A stretch of DNA of 64,000 nucleotides from Litchfieldia salsa (GCF_900104555.1 NZ_FNJU01000003.1:434001-498000); one strand, 5' to 3'. Positions 18,326 through 27,660 are shown, numbered from the stretch's first letter. Notes: generated by a model from the sequence alone, not told the origin. Numbers and translations are program-made.

Positions 18326-18988
18326 TCACTTACCATTTATTTCAATTTTGCTTGATACGACAGTACCTTCAAGAGCTTGTGTTGCTAACTTATCACTTTC
18401 TCCATTTAGCTTTCTTCCAATTGGACTGTATGTGGGGTGTATACCTAAATGCTTCATTTTTTCCTCTATTCGATCTAACCACTTATTTAAAGTATCCTCG
18501 AAACAAGGCCACTCACCAGAGAGCTGGTTTAACACCACTTGTGAATCTCCTTTAAATTCTACACCTATATTTTTCACACCTATCTCTTCTAACGTTAATA
18601 ACATAAACCAAAAAGCTGCATATTCTGCCTCATTATTAGTTTCTAACTCATTAAATACCTCGTTGGCTCTCACCCTGTAGTCTCGATTGTTTTGGGTGTA
18701 ATAAATTGCTGTACCAAGACCCGCTTTATTGGTTTGAAGATCAAACCCCCCATCAAAATAGGCAACAATATCATGTGGTTCTGTCTCTACCTCTTTTAAT
18801 AATCTTATAAGTTCTTTTTTGTTCCACTTTGTATGCTGTTCATCATAAAAGAAAATTTCTTTTACTCTTCCTGTTTTTTCAAAATCATCTGAAATTCTTA
18901 ATGCCTCTGTTGCAGGCATAATTTCTGATGTAAGTAGTATCTCTGGGTTTTTTGGACTTTTATAATTCCATTCAATCCATACTTTCAT
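18326..18988 (-). CDS. ypeP: YpeP, RNase HI-like protein with N-terminal extension
   Basis: 220 residues. Residues 1-70 are an extra domain. From about 72 an RNase H fold appears, with AYFDGG (Asp), NNEAEYAA (Glu) and FKGDSQVVLNQL (Asp), plus a late SDKLA Asp, so the acidic tetrad looks complete. These enzymes cut RNA in RNA-DNA hybrids; activity of YpeP itself is unproven. AGGAGG start. Operon with ypeQ. Confidence 0.85.
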   Translation of the reverse strand: MKVWIEWNYKSPKNPEILLTSEIMPATEALRISDDFEKTGRVKEIFFYDEQHTKWNKKELIRLLKEVETEPHDIVAYFDGGFDLQTNKAGLGTAIYYTQNNRDYRVRANEVFNELETNNEAEYAAFWFMLLTLEEIGVKNIGVEFKGDSQVVLNQLSGEWPCFEDTLNKWLDRIEEKMKHLGIHPTYSPIGRKLNGESDKLATQALEGTVVSSKIEINGK

Positions 18989-19164
18989 CTGATTACCTCC
19001 TAAGTTGTTATCTTCATTTTTCCATTATTTCTTCCCAATATACTACTATATAAATGAGAAATATACTTTACTATCATAAATTTATTGACTATTCCTATTT
19101 GAGATTGGTTCCTACTCCCTATGTGTGGTAAACTACTTATAGTTTTGTGAAGGAGGAAATAAAG

Positions 19165-19554
19165 GTGATTGAGGTATATATTGATGGTGCAAGCGCAGGA
19201 GATCCTGGGCCATCAGGGGCTGGGGTATTTATTAAAGGAAACGGCATTGTCGAAAAACACACTTTCCCACTTGGTGAAATGAGTAACCATGAAGCAGAGT
19301 ATCACTCTCTGATCAAAGCATTAGAAATTTGTATTGATAAAAAATACAATATTGTATCTTTTCGAACAGATTCTCAGTTAGTTGATCGTGCAATGGAAAA
19401 AGAATATGTTAAAAACAAACGGTATGCTCCTCTTCTAGAAAAAGCACTAGACTTATCAAAGAAATTAGATCTCTTTTTCATAAAATGGATACCTAGTAGT
19501 CAAAATAAGGTTGCTGATGAATTAGCTAGAGAAGCAATCGTTCGAAATAAATAA
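19165..19554 (+). CDS. ypdQ: YpdQ, RNase HI-like protein
   Basis: 129 residues from GTG at 19165. AAGGAGG lies 7 bases upstream, so an in-frame GTG at 19147 that overlaps the binding site is rejected. The acidic residues VYIDGAS, NHEAEYHS, RTDSQLV and VADELAR match the RNase HI Asp-Glu-Asp-Asp set. Reports on the B. subtilis relative suggest that activity may be weak or absent, so function should not be assumed. Sixteen bases separate it from the exporter gene. Confidence 0.85.
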   Translation: MIEVYIDGASAGDPGPSGAGVFIKGNGIVEKHTFPLGEMSNHEAEYHSLIKALEICIDKKYNIVSFRTDSQLVDRAMEKEYVKNKRYAPLLEKALDLSKKLDLFFIKWIPSSQNKVADELAREAIVRNK

Positions 19555-19570
19555 AGATAGAGGAAGTTTA

Positions 19571-20503
19571 ATGAAAAAAAAATTGATTCCAGAGTTTAGT
19601 TTATTATGTGTTGCATTTATTTGGGGATCGACATTTGTAATAGTCCAAAATGCTATCTCCTTTTTAGAACCGATGACTTTTAACGGTGTTCGCTTTTTCT
19701 TAGCTGGATTAATCTTATTTGGATGGCTGGTTTTGTTTAAACAAAAAGAGTTAGGAAATTTTAACAAAGGCCTGCTTTTCTCAGGCATAATCATGGGTTT
19801 ATGGTTATTTGGTGGATATGCTTTGCAAACTTTTGGTCTTTTATATACGACATCATCAAAGGCCGGTTTTATTACAGGTTTAAGCGTAGTACTTGTTCCA
19901 CTATTTGCATATCTTATATTAAAGCAAAAGCCCAAACCAAATGCAGTAATTGGTGTATTTATTGCTACAGTTGGTCTGTATTTCTTAACAGTTGGTGATA
20001 CATTTGGTGTAAATCAAGGTGATGTTCTCGTATTCTTCTGTGCTATATCGTTTGCATTACATATTATTTTTACTGGAAAATTCAGTTCTTTATACTCAAC
20101 TTTAATGTTGACGGTAACCCAAATTTTCACTGTCTCTATACTATGTTTCGGTTCTGCTTTCTTTTTTGAAAATTGGCAGGTCGTTTTTCAGGTAGATGTG
20201 ATTACAAAAAACGAGGTACTATTTGCACTGATTATTACGTCACTTTTTGCAACCGCGATTGCATTCTTTATTCAAACTAAATTCCAAAAATACACCACAC
20301 CTACAAGAGTAGCTTTAATCTTTGCAATGGAACCTGTCTTTGCAGCTTTAACAGGTTTTGTAGCAGCAAATGAACGTTTATCAATAACTGCTTTATTTGG
20401 CTGTTTGTTTATACTAGGTGGAATGATTCTGGCAGAACTCCCTCAAAAACTTCGGAGTCATAATTCTAATCTAAAATACGATATGAAAACAAAAGAGAGC
20501 TAG
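19571..20503 (+). CDS. EamA/DMT-family transporter
   Basis: 310 residues with about ten hydrophobic helices in two EamA halves. The first half starts SLLCVAFIWGSTFV, a hallmark of drug/metabolite exporters. The second half has SLFATAIAFFIQTKFQKYT and AMEPVFAALTGF. The C-terminus is cytoplasmic and Lys-rich. The substrate is unknown. It is probably cotranscribed with ypdQ. Confidence 0.9.
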   Translation: MKKKLIPEFSLLCVAFIWGSTFVIVQNAISFLEPMTFNGVRFFLAGLILFGWLVLFKQKELGNFNKGLLFSGIIMGLWLFGGYALQTFGLLYTTSSKAGFITGLSVVLVPLFAYLILKQKPKPNAVIGVFIATVGLYFLTVGDTFGVNQGDVLVFFCAISFALHIIFTGKFSSLYSTLMLTVTQIFTVSILCFGSAFFFENWQVVFQVDVITKNEVLFALIITSLFATAIAFFIQTKFQKYTTPTRVALIFAMEPVFAALTGFVAANERLSITALFGCLFILGGMILAELPQKLRSHNSNLKYDMKTKES

Positions 20504-20525
20504 GAGATATTCCTAATTCTCTTTT
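20491..20525 (+). terminator. Terminator after EamA gene
   Basis: Stem AAAAGAGAGCTAGGA/TCCTAATTCTCTTTT around GATAT, overlapping the stop codon region. Confidence 0.75.
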
Positions 20526-20540
20526 GTTAAATATCAACAA

Positions 20541-21107
20541 TTACTTCCCTCTTTCCTCGACGGGGATATGTACTGGCACCTTAAACCACCAAAGGAAGAA
20601 AGCTCCAATAACAATCGATATAAGATATGCTATTATTGGTTTCTTATAGAATAAACGTAACATTGGGAACATAAAACAATCAAAAAAAGCTGACCATAAA
20701 ATGTTCCAACCATATTGGTACTCGATATAACCTGCTTTAGAAAAAATCCATTCCACAAATACATACCAACTAATATACCACAGATAATGTAAAAGAATTT
20801 TTCGTTTTCCTACCGGATAATTACCCATAAATAATAACGTTGTTATTGGAAAGATAATAAATGTATACAGCATTTCTGTTAATGTATGGTTGCTAATAAA
20901 GTCCGCATCTAATCTCCACAAAAAATAATTTGCTGTAAGAAAATTATATAATAGATTTCCCATTACAAAATACAGCATGACTGTATGATATTTTTGCCAA
21001 TCACGCCACAATCCTGACTTCCATAAGATTGCGATCATAATAATAGATAAAAGGATATGCATAAATATATTCCCCTTAGTGGTCTTGTCTATAATATCCC
21101 TTGTCAA
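20541..21107 (-). CDS. CBO0543-family membrane protein
   Basis: 188 residues with five or six hydrophobic helices and many Trp and Tyr. The W-x-D-W entry (GLWRDWQKYH) and the NYFLWRLDAD and WSAFFDCFMFP segments fit the CBO0543 family seen in spore-formers. No function is assigned to that family. Single gene, followed by a terminator. Confidence 0.7.
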   Translation of the reverse strand: MTRDIIDKTTKGNIFMHILLSIIMIAILWKSGLWRDWQKYHTVMLYFVMGNLLYNFLTANYFLWRLDADFISNHTLTEMLYTFIIFPITTLLFMGNYPVGKRKILLHYLWYISWYVFVEWIFSKAGYIEYQYGWNILWSAFFDCFMFPMLRLFYKKPIIAYLISIVIGAFFLWWFKVPVHIPVEERGK

Positions 21108-21142
21108 GTTCCTTATTATTCCTATTTAGAGCAATAAAAGTA

Positions 21143-21173
21143 AAGCACACTAAGTAATTTCCTTAGTGTGCTT
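21143..21173. terminator. Terminator between convergent or adjacent minus genes
   Basis: Perfect stem AAAGCACACTAAG with its complement around a short loop. Confidence 0.75.
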
Positions 21174-21176
21174 TAT

Positions 21177-21464
21177 TTATATGATATTCCTTAGTTGCGC
21201 TAGCTCTATTGCTGCTTTTCGCGTAATCACTTTTTTTTCACTAAATATTTCTAGTAAAGATACAAAGAAACTACCATCAAATTCTTTTTGTGCTTTTAAT
21301 GTAATTTCCACTGCTACATTTACTAATTCGTCAGAAGCACTTGTATAATGCTGGCCAAACGAGATAAATCCAAGTGCATCTTCTCCAAGAGTAAACCCTT
21401 TAGAAGTTAAGTGTTCAATATATTGCTCTACAGTTGTTACAGATTTAAACAATGTCGTCATCAT
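21177..21464 (-). CDS. DUF6123-like small protein
   Basis: About 95 residues, soluble, with the segment EYxEHLTSKGF...ALGFISFGQHYTSASDELVNVAVEITLKAQKEFDGSF that I associate with the DUF6123 group of Bacillaceae; this is a recollection, not a search. The start is unclear, since TTG and two ATG codons lie within 10 bases of a GAGG box. The function is unknown. Confidence 0.6.
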   Translation of the reverse strand: MMTTLFKSVTTVEQYIEHLTSKGFTLGEDALGFISFGQHYTSASDELVNVAVEITLKAQKEFDGSFFVSLLEIFSEKKVITRKAAIELAQLRNII

Positions 21465-21520
21465 CCTCAAATAAATACTCTTACTTTTAGTTTAACGTAT
21501 TTTTTGTCGAATGACTATGA

Positions 21521-21976
21521 CTATTTCGTTAAGAAGTATCCAAGTGCACCTGTTGCCATTCCAAAAAGTGCTCCCCCAATAACTTCCTCTGGCTGATGTC
21601 CTAGCATTTCTTTTAGGTTCTTCTCTTTCCGATCATGAAAGTGATCATCATCCTTACCTTTTAGTCTTTCTACTTGCTCATCTAATTCATTGACCTTTAA
21701 GGTAATCTCTCCAGCTTGCCTTCTAATACCTTGCGCATCGTACATTACAATTAAGCCAAACACAGTTGATAACGCAAAATCAATCGTTGGGACTCCTCGT
21801 TTAAGAGCAACATAAGTAGCCAAAGATGAAACTCCAGCAGAATGCGAACTCGGCATTCCACCTGTCTCTACAAAAGTGCCCCAATCCCATTGCCCAGTTT
21901 TCACTTTCTTTATTGGAATTTTAACAAATTGAGCAAGCCCTATAGTTACTAATGCAGTATAAACAGCTTTGTTCAT
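21521..21976 (-). CDS. yuiD: YuiD, divergent PAP2-family membrane protein
   Basis: 151 residues from ATG at 21976 (AGAGGTG upstream). GGMPSSHSAGVSS carries the phosphatase Ser-His block and YDAQGIRRQAGE the Asp/Arg/Arg block of divergent PAP2 proteins. Three or four membrane helices are present. A charged segment of about 120-135 (Asp-Asp-His-Phe-His) is likely cytoplasmic. A lipid phosphatase role is plausible but unproven. Confidence 0.88.
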   Translation of the reverse strand: MNKAVYTALVTIGLAQFVKIPIKKVKTGQWDWGTFVETGGMPSSHSAGVSSLATYVALKRGVPTIDFALSTVFGLIVMYDAQGIRRQAGEITLKVNELDEQVERLKGKDDDHFHDRKEKNLKEMLGHQPEEVIGGALFGMATGALGYFLTK

Positions 21977-22075
21977 AAATTTCACCTCTACTATAGTTTC
22001 CAAGTATTATTAGCTTTCTATTCTTAACATATAACTACAATTGATGGAAAGAATAATAAATGGAGGTGATTAAAA

Positions 22076-22213
22076 ATGGCAAAACATCAAGGTAAAAACC
22101 GTGGAGTAAAGGCTCCTGGGGTTAATCCTCAAGGTTATGGTCAGGATGCCGAATTAACTGAAAATCCAAAAAGTAAATTAGAGGAACGCGCGAAGAAAAT
22201 GAATACAAAATAA
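22076..22213 (+). CDS. sspL: Small acid-soluble spore protein L
   Basis: 45 residues, too short for routine calls. It matches the SspL family: basic start, PGVNPQGYGQDAELTENPKSKLEERAKK, ending MNTK. Start ATG after TGGAGGTGAT. Expressed in the forespore in B. subtilis. Position between ypdQ and ypcP agrees with B. subtilis. A small terminator follows at once. Confidence 0.9.
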   Translation: MAKHQGKNRGVKAPGVNPQGYGQDAELTENPKSKLEERAKKMNTK

Positions 22214-22237
22214 GGAGGGATTTTCCCTCTTGTTTTG
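22214..22237 (+). terminator. Terminator after sspL
   Basis: GAGGGA and TCCCTC pair across a TTT loop, followed by TTGTTTTG. Confidence 0.65.
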
Positions 22238-22379
22238 TCCATAAAGTAAATGATCTCGATTGATTTAACAAGATTGCGAATTTTGTCGAAATTTGACTCT
22301 TGTTAATATATAATAATATAAAAGCAATGGTTCCTTATACTAACTTTTTATCTTGTTATTGTGAAATGAGGTATTATCT

Positions 22380-25028
22380 ATGAAAAAGAGAAAACATCAA
22401 AGTGCACTAGCTTTTATCATTATTTATATTCTATTCTATTATTTAATTATTCTCTTTGGAAATCACGAAGTCCGCCTAATTAAAATAAGCGGGAACCTGC
22501 TTTCAATTATAGGTGCACTAGTATCAACTTTGTGGATATATCAAACTTATAAGAGCAGGATTAACAATCAAAAAGAAGCTGTTTTTTGGTTACAACTATC
22601 TTTAGGGACTTTGAGTTATCTCATTGCAGAACTCATTTGGATGAATTATGAAAGTTATCGACTTATTGAAGTTCCTTTTCCAAGTTATGCTGATATATTT
22701 TATATGTTTCAAATGTTCTTTTATTTACTCGCTTTTTCAATTTACTATTTTAATGGAAAACAATTCTTTAAAATTATTCAATTTATTTTTGAAATTTTAA
22801 TAATTATGGTTGTATTATCAACTTTTAGCTATTATTTTATACTCGAACAAATGATAACAGATCCCACTTTAACTGGCTTCTTCCTTTTCATTTCATTAAG
22901 TTATCCAATAGGTGATTTATTTCTGTTTTTTATCGTGTTGGCTGTCATTTTTGGTGTAAATGGAATAGCGTTTAAAAAAGGATTAATTATCATTCTTAGT
23001 GGTATTGTTATTCAATCATTTGCTGATTCTTCATTTTTCTATCTTATACTAAATGATATGTATCATGCAGAAAGTCTTATAGATCCCTTGTTTACATTTG
23101 CAGTATTATTAATTGGCTACTCTGGTATAAGTGCAGAACAAACAGTGTCCTTTCAAACAGCATTCAGCTTTTCAAAGAAAATTAATGCTCTAAAGATATC
23201 CTTTCCTTACATTAGTTCATTAGCCTTAATTTCTTATATTATTTTGTTTGATCGTGAACATACGGTTCTTACAATTGGTGGTTTTCTTTCTATCTTTTTG
23301 GTGATGTTAAGACAAGTTATAATTATCCTGAATAATCGTCAACTCTTAACACATTTAAACGAGAGTAAACAAAGATATCAATCCTTATTTGATAATCATC
23401 CTGATGCGGTTATTTCCTTGAATTTAGATGGTCAATTGACAAGTATTAACAATAAATTTTGCAAGATAATGGATACTTCTTCAAATTTACTGATTGGTCA
23501 ACATTTAGAGAATTTATTTTCAGTAGATAGAGATTTAATAAATAGGCACTTTTTAAAGACTAAAAAAGGTTTGCATCAAAATTTTGAAGTGATTCTAAAA
23601 GATAAATTAAGGGAGACCATCTATATACATGTAACGTATATTCCGATGTATATAGATGGAACAGTAGTTGGGGTGTTTGGAGTTTTCAAAGACATCACCG
23701 AATTAAAAAAGAACACTGAAAAAATTCACTACTTAGCTTACCATGACTCTCTGACAGGCTTACATAATCGGGCATTTTTTGAGGACTCTTTAGAAAAAGA
23801 AATTGTCGACTCAAAAAAGAACGGAAGTGGTTTAGCCGTTATATTTATCGATTTTGATCGTTTTAAAATGATTAACGATAGCCTTGGTCATGATGCTGGT
23901 GATCAACTACTTAAAGCAATTGCTGATAGACTATTTTCGATTGTTAGAAAAAAAGATATTATTGCAAGACAAGGTGGAGATGAATTTACTCTATTATTAA
24001 AGAACGTTAAAAACCACAAAGAGATTATTCAAATTATGGATGAAATGATGCTAACTTTAAACGATCCTTACCATATTAAAGGACATAGTTTTTTAACTAC
24101 ACCAAGTATCGGAATATCTTTTTATTCAGGTGACCATGATACTGCGGTTAGCTTAATGAAAAAGGCTGATTTGGCTATGTATTTTTCTAAGATGAATGGC
24201 AAAAATCAATACAGCTTCTATCAAATTGGAATGGAACAAGATTCCGCAAATCAACTATTGATTGAAAGTGCACTTCATCATGCAATAAAAAATGAAGAGT
24301 TTGTACTATACTATCAACCACAAATTGAATCTAGTAATCATAAGATATATGGTTTAGAGGCTTTAGTCCGCTGGAATCATCCTCATTTAGGGATGTTAGG
24401 TCCCGGACATTTCATTACTATTGCTGAAGAAACCAATTTAATATTACCCATTGGAGAGTGGGTTCTAAGACAAGCATGTACTCAGGGAAAGAAATTACAT
24501 GATCTTGGATTTGAAGATTTGACCATTTCAGTAAACATTTCACCTAAGCAATTTCAATCACCTAAATTAGTTCAGATGGTAAGAGACGTTATCAAAGAAA
24601 CTGGTTTTAACTCAGAATTTCTTCTACTCGAAATAACAGAAGCTGTTGCGATGAATCATATTAATAAAACAATTGATAAATTAAAAGAGTTGCAGCAGAT
24701 TGGAGTCCGTATTTCAATTGATGATTTTGGGACTGGGCATTCTTCATTATCATACTTGTCTAATTTGCCATTAAATGAGTTGAAAATACCGCGTGAGTTT
24801 GTGAACCACTTAGGTGTTGAAACGAACAATGCCATTATCGATACAATCATCACACTTGCTAAGAATCTTAAACTTGATATTATTGCTGAAGGTGTTGAAA
24901 CTAGTAATCAATTATTATCATTACAAAAAATGGGATGTTACAGAATGCAAGGTTATTATTTTGGCAAACCAGTTAGTTCAAAGGAAATAGAGGAACTATT
25001 ATTAAAAAATGATTGTTTTTTAGAATAA
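22380..25028 (+). CDS. Membrane PAS-GGDEF-EAL cyclic-di-GMP protein
   Basis: 882 residues. Residues 1-310 hold about nine membrane helices. A PAS domain follows at about 325-450. The GGDEF domain keeps the full motif in ARQGGDEFTLLL, with an RKKD inhibitory site five residues ahead. The EAL domain has LEALVRW, SVNISPKQF, LLEITEAVA, SIDDFGTGHSS, LKIPR, AEGVET and MQGYYFG, so every usual metal and catalytic residue is present. It may therefore both make and break cyclic-di-GMP, with the PAS or membrane part sensing the input. Start ATG; the binding site is weak (TGAGGT). Confidence 0.95.
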   Translation: MKKRKHQSALAFIIIYILFYYLIILFGNHEVRLIKISGNLLSIIGALVSTLWIYQTYKSRINNQKEAVFWLQLSLGTLSYLIAELIWMNYESYRLIEVPFPSYADIFYMFQMFFYLLAFSIYYFNGKQFFKIIQFIFEILIIMVVLSTFSYYFILEQMITDPTLTGFFLFISLSYPIGDLFLFFIVLAVIFGVNGIAFKKGLIIILSGIVIQSFADSSFFYLILNDMYHAESLIDPLFTFAVLLIGYSGISAEQTVSFQTAFSFSKKINALKISFPYISSLALISYIILFDREHTVLTIGGFLSIFLVMLRQVIIILNNRQLLTHLNESKQRYQSLFDNHPDAVISLNLDGQLTSINNKFCKIMDTSSNLLIGQHLENLFSVDRDLINRHFLKTKKGLHQNFEVILKDKLRETIYIHVTYIPMYIDGTVVGVFGVFKDITELKKNTEKIHYLAYHDSLTGLHNRAFFEDSLEKEIVDSKKNGSGLAVIFIDFDRFKMINDSLGHDAGDQLLKAIADRLFSIVRKKDIIARQGGDEFTLLLKNVKNHKEIIQIMDEMMLTLNDPYHIKGHSFLTTPSIGISFYSGDHDTAVSLMKKADLAMYFSKMNGKNQYSFYQIGMEQDSANQLLIESALHHAIKNEEFVLYYQPQIESSNHKIYGLEALVRWNHPHLGMLGPGHFITIAEETNLILPIGEWVLRQACTQGKKLHDLGFEDLTISVNISPKQFQSPKLVQMVRDVIKETGFNSEFLLLEITEAVAMNHINKTIDKLKELQQIGVRISIDDFGTGHSSLSYLSNLPLNELKIPREFVNHLGVETNNAIIDTIITLAKNLKLDIIAEGVETSNQLLSLQKMGCYRMQGYYFGKPVSSKEIEELLLKNDCFLE

Positions 25029-25044
25029 GGAATAAATATAAAAA

Positions 25045-25245
25045 GACTGTCTTATCAAAGTTTTTTGTTATAGACATATAACATTGTAGTTACAAGCAGG
25101 CTGAATACACGTAGACTCCTGCGGGATCAGTGGCCAAAGTGAGACCCCGCAGGAGCAGATAGCGACGAGGAGGCTCACTGGTCACCCGCCGGACGCGAAG
25201 TGTATTCAGCCTGCGGCTTTAAAAGCACCAATCTATATGAAATAA
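25045..25245. repeat. Cruciform-forming repeat, copy 2
   Basis: About 200 bases. The core from AGCAGGCTGAATACACGTAG to GTATTCAGCCTGCGGCTTTA is nearly identical to copies 1 and 3. The right outer arm has diverged (ACCAATCTATATGAAATAATC). It sits between the GGDEF-EAL gene and the terminator of ypcP. Confidence 0.85.
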
Positions 25246-25251
25246 TCATAT

Positions 25252-25290
25252 AAAAAAGACTGTCTAAATTTCTTTCTGACAGTCTTTTTA
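25252..25290. terminator. Bidirectional terminator after ypcP
   Basis: AAAAAGACTGTC and GACAGTCTTTTT arms with a 13-base loop. Confidence 0.8.
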
Positions 25291-25294
25291 CTAT

Positions 25295-26158
25295 TTAACT
25301 AATATATTGGGTAAGGCCTTTAAATTCTAGTTCAGTTATTTTTGAATGTACTTTTTCTCGATTAATTGAAATCACAGCTTCATCAAGAGAACAAGTAACA
25401 GGTACATCACATTTAATCTCAGCAAGCTTTCTAGAAAGATGAAGCATTTCTAAGTCCTCTTTAATCTTTGTTCTCTGCCCTTTAGGTAGCTCTTCTAAAT
25501 TTTCTAGTATACCTTCAATTGAATGATATTGTTGTAACAGCTTCATGGCAGTTTTTTCTCCAATTCCTCTAACACCTGGATAATTATCACTGCTGTCACC
25601 CATTAATGCCTTTAAATCAATCATTTGCCTTGGGGTAATTCCTCTTTCAGAAGAAAATGTCTCATTTGTGTATTCTTGATAATTCCCAAACCCCTTCTTC
25701 AACAATAACACAGAAATATTATCATCTATTAATTGTAGAATATCTTGATCACCTGTCAAAATTTGAACGGTAGCTTGGTGACTGTAAAGTTTTGCGAGTG
25801 TCCCAATGCAATCATCTGCTTCATAGCCAATTAAACCTACATTAGGAATATCAAATGTTTCAACAACCTCTTTTACTAAATCAAATTGTGGAATCAATTC
25901 AATTGGTGCTTCACCACGATTAGCTTTATATTCAGAAAACAATTCATTTCTAAAGGTTGAACTCCCCATATCCCAACAACAAACAACATGACTAGGCTCA
26001 TATGTTCTAATAGCAGTCATCATATGCTTTATAAATCCATGAATAGCATTTGTCGGAATACCTTTACTATTTATCATAAAATAGCCACTCATTGCAGTTG
26101 CATAAAAAGAACGAAATAATAGGGCCATACCATCTATTAACATTACATTATTCTTCAT
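25295..26158 (-). CDS. ypcP: YpcP, 5'-3' exonuclease of the FEN family
   Basis: 287 residues, resembling the N-terminal nuclease domain of DNA polymerase I. MLIDGMALLFRSFYA, GYEADDCIGTLA and ILTGDQDILQL carry the acidic metal ligands. The helix-hairpin-helix MGDSSDNYPGVRGIGEKTAMKLL binds DNA. YpcP probably removes RNA primers and flaps in replication and is semi-redundant with PolA. AGGAGG lies 12 bases before the ATG, a little far. Confidence 0.92.
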   Translation of the reverse strand: MKNNVMLIDGMALLFRSFYATAMSGYFMINSKGIPTNAIHGFIKHMMTAIRTYEPSHVVCCWDMGSSTFRNELFSEYKANRGEAPIELIPQFDLVKEVVETFDIPNVGLIGYEADDCIGTLAKLYSHQATVQILTGDQDILQLIDDNISVLLLKKGFGNYQEYTNETFSSERGITPRQMIDLKALMGDSSDNYPGVRGIGEKTAMKLLQQYHSIEGILENLEELPKGQRTKIKEDLEMLHLSRKLAEIKCDVPVTCSLDEAVISINREKVHSKITELEFKGLTQYIS

Positions 26159-26241
26159 TAAATCAAAATCCCTCCTAAAACGTCTATAACAGAAACTTTA
26201 ACTATTATAACATATCAGGGACAAGCTCTGTTACTACCTAT

Positions 26242-26290
26242 AAAACAAAAACAGAGAACCACCGGTAAATGTTATTACCAGTAGTTCTCC
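26242..26290 (-). terminator. Terminator after the 43-residue gene
   Basis: Stem GGAGAACTACTGGTAA with a nearly exact complement, followed on the minus strand by TGTTTTTGTTTT. Confidence 0.7.
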
Positions 26291-26293
26291 ATA

Positions 26294-26425
26294 TTATTTT
26301 TTATTCGGATCCATCATTTTTTCAGTCTCTATTTCTGAATATAATGCAAAGTCTCTTTTTAATTCTTTATTTTTAATAGCGTCAGTTAAATGTGAGAGCT
26401 CAGCTTTCTCTTTTTCTTTGGTCAT
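26294..26425 (-). CDS. 43-residue charged protein, unknown
   Basis: ATG start, AGGGAAG 8 bases upstream, own terminator downstream. The product is highly charged, with alternating Lys/Glu helices and no hydrophobic core: MTKEKEKAELSHL... to ...KMMDPNKK. I do not recognise it. It lies between ypcP and the rhodanese gene on the same strand. Confidence 0.5.
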   Translation of the reverse strand: MTKEKEKAELSHLTDAIKNKELKRDFALYSEIETEKMMDPNKK

Positions 26426-26497
26426 ATACATTCTTCCCTTCAACAAAAATGTCGATCATTATTATATTGGGAAAAACATGATAAATTATGTATTAAA

Positions 26498-27334
26498 TTA
26501 TTCTTTACTTTTTGCTATTGGATTATCTGGATAAGAGATCCAATCACTCCAAGAACCAGCATAAAGCTTTACATTGTCAAAATCTAATTCATTAAGCATA
26601 AGAATATTTGGACATGCTGTTACCCCTGATCCACAATAAACAATTACTTCACTCTCTTTATTAAGAGAAGAAAACTTAGCTTCTAATTCATTTTTACCCT
26701 TATACTTTGAACCTTCCAAAACATCTTTCCAAAAGAAGTTCAACGCACCAGGGATATGTCCCGCTGTGTTATCTATTGGCTCCTCGATTCCGAGATATCT
26801 CAACTCTTCTCTTGAGTCAATTAAAAAACTTGTCTGATCTTTAATATTTCTTTTAACATCATCAATAGTAGCAATCATTTGATGTTGTATGACAGGGCTA
26901 TAACTCACTTTTTGAAAAATAGGAACATCTTTTGTAATAGGGTATCCTTCACGAACCCATGAAGAATAACCCCCTTCTAATACAAATACACGAGTGTGAC
27001 CTATGAAGCGTAATAACCACCAAAGTCTAGAAGCAATTCCTCCACCCTGATTATCATACACAACAACTTTAGTAGAAGGAGAGATACCAGCAGCTTCTAT
27101 CTTTTTAACAAAGTTTTCTATTTCTGGGAGTGGATGTCTACCACCATGCTTTTGAACCTCACTAGATAAATCTACATCTAAGTTAAAATACAAGCTACCT
27201 GGCAAATGACTTTCAATATATTCATCTAACCCTTTTGTTGGATTAGCAAGATCGAAACGGCAATCAATGATTCGGAGATCTTCGAACCCTAATTGTTCTT
27301 TTAGCCATTCTATACTGACAACATTTTTGAACAT
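26498..27334 (-). CDS. Two-domain rhodanese (sulfurtransferase)
   Basis: 278 residues, two rhodanese domains. The first (about 1-130) is structural, with VVYDNQGGGIASRLWW. The second has the active-site Cys234 in VYCGSGVTAC, a loop like that of the thiosulfate/3-mercaptopyruvate sulfurtransferase group. It moves sulfane sulfur to acceptors such as cyanide or thiols. AGGGGAG precedes the ATG. It is on the same strand as ypbS. Confidence 0.92.
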   Translation of the reverse strand: MFKNVVSIEWLKEQLGFEDLRIIDCRFDLANPTKGLDEYIESHLPGSLYFNLDVDLSSEVQKHGGRHPLPEIENFVKKIEAAGISPSTKVVVYDNQGGGIASRLWWLLRFIGHTRVFVLEGGYSSWVREGYPITKDVPIFQKVSYSPVIQHQMIATIDDVKRNIKDQTSFLIDSREELRYLGIEEPIDNTAGHIPGALNFFWKDVLEGSKYKGKNELEAKFSSLNKESEVIVYCGSGVTACPNILMLNELDFDNVKLYAGSWSDWISYPDNPIAKSKE

Positions 27335-27383
27335 GAAACTCCCCTACCTCTTCTTCTAAAATTAATACCAAAAGAGAAACTTC

Positions 27384-27644
27384 CTATTTATCTCTCTTTG
27401 CAAATTCAATGACCATCTCTGAAGTAACTAGCTTCCTTGTAGGAGCGATTCCATTTCTTGCTAAATTATTGATTTCCTTTGTAACCATATTAATATGTTC
27501 AACCGTAAATGGTTGATCATTCTTAGCAAGAGAAACTGCTTCAGCGATAAAACTCTCTCGTTGATTCTCCAGTGTTAGAAACGCTTTTACAAGCTCATGT
27601 TGCTTTTTTGAGTGCTTTGAAATTTCTTCGTGTACATTACTCAT
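27384..27644 (-). CDS. ypbS: YpbS-family protein (DUF2533)
   Basis: 86 residues from ATG at 27644 (AGGGGGACTC upstream). HSKKQHELVKAF and VTKEINNLARNGIAPTRKLVTSEMV match my memory of B. subtilis YpbS. All-helical and soluble; the function is unknown. It lies 16 bases after the nucleotidyltransferase gene, so an operon is likely. Confidence 0.75.
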   Translation of the reverse strand: MSNVHEEISKHSKKQHELVKAFLTLENQRESFIAEAVSLAKNDQPFTVEHINMVTKEINNLARNGIAPTRKLVTSEMVIEFAKRDK

Positions 27645-27660
27645 TATCTGAGTCCCCCTA

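Noticed and set aside
18044-18680. Plus-strand frames of 89-114 codons
   Set aside because: They are shadows of ypeQ and ypeP.
22010-22055. Sigma-G-like promoter elements before sspL
   Set aside because: The -10-like CATATAA is imperfect and the spacing to the -35-like GTATT is off, so no promoter was called although forespore control is expected.
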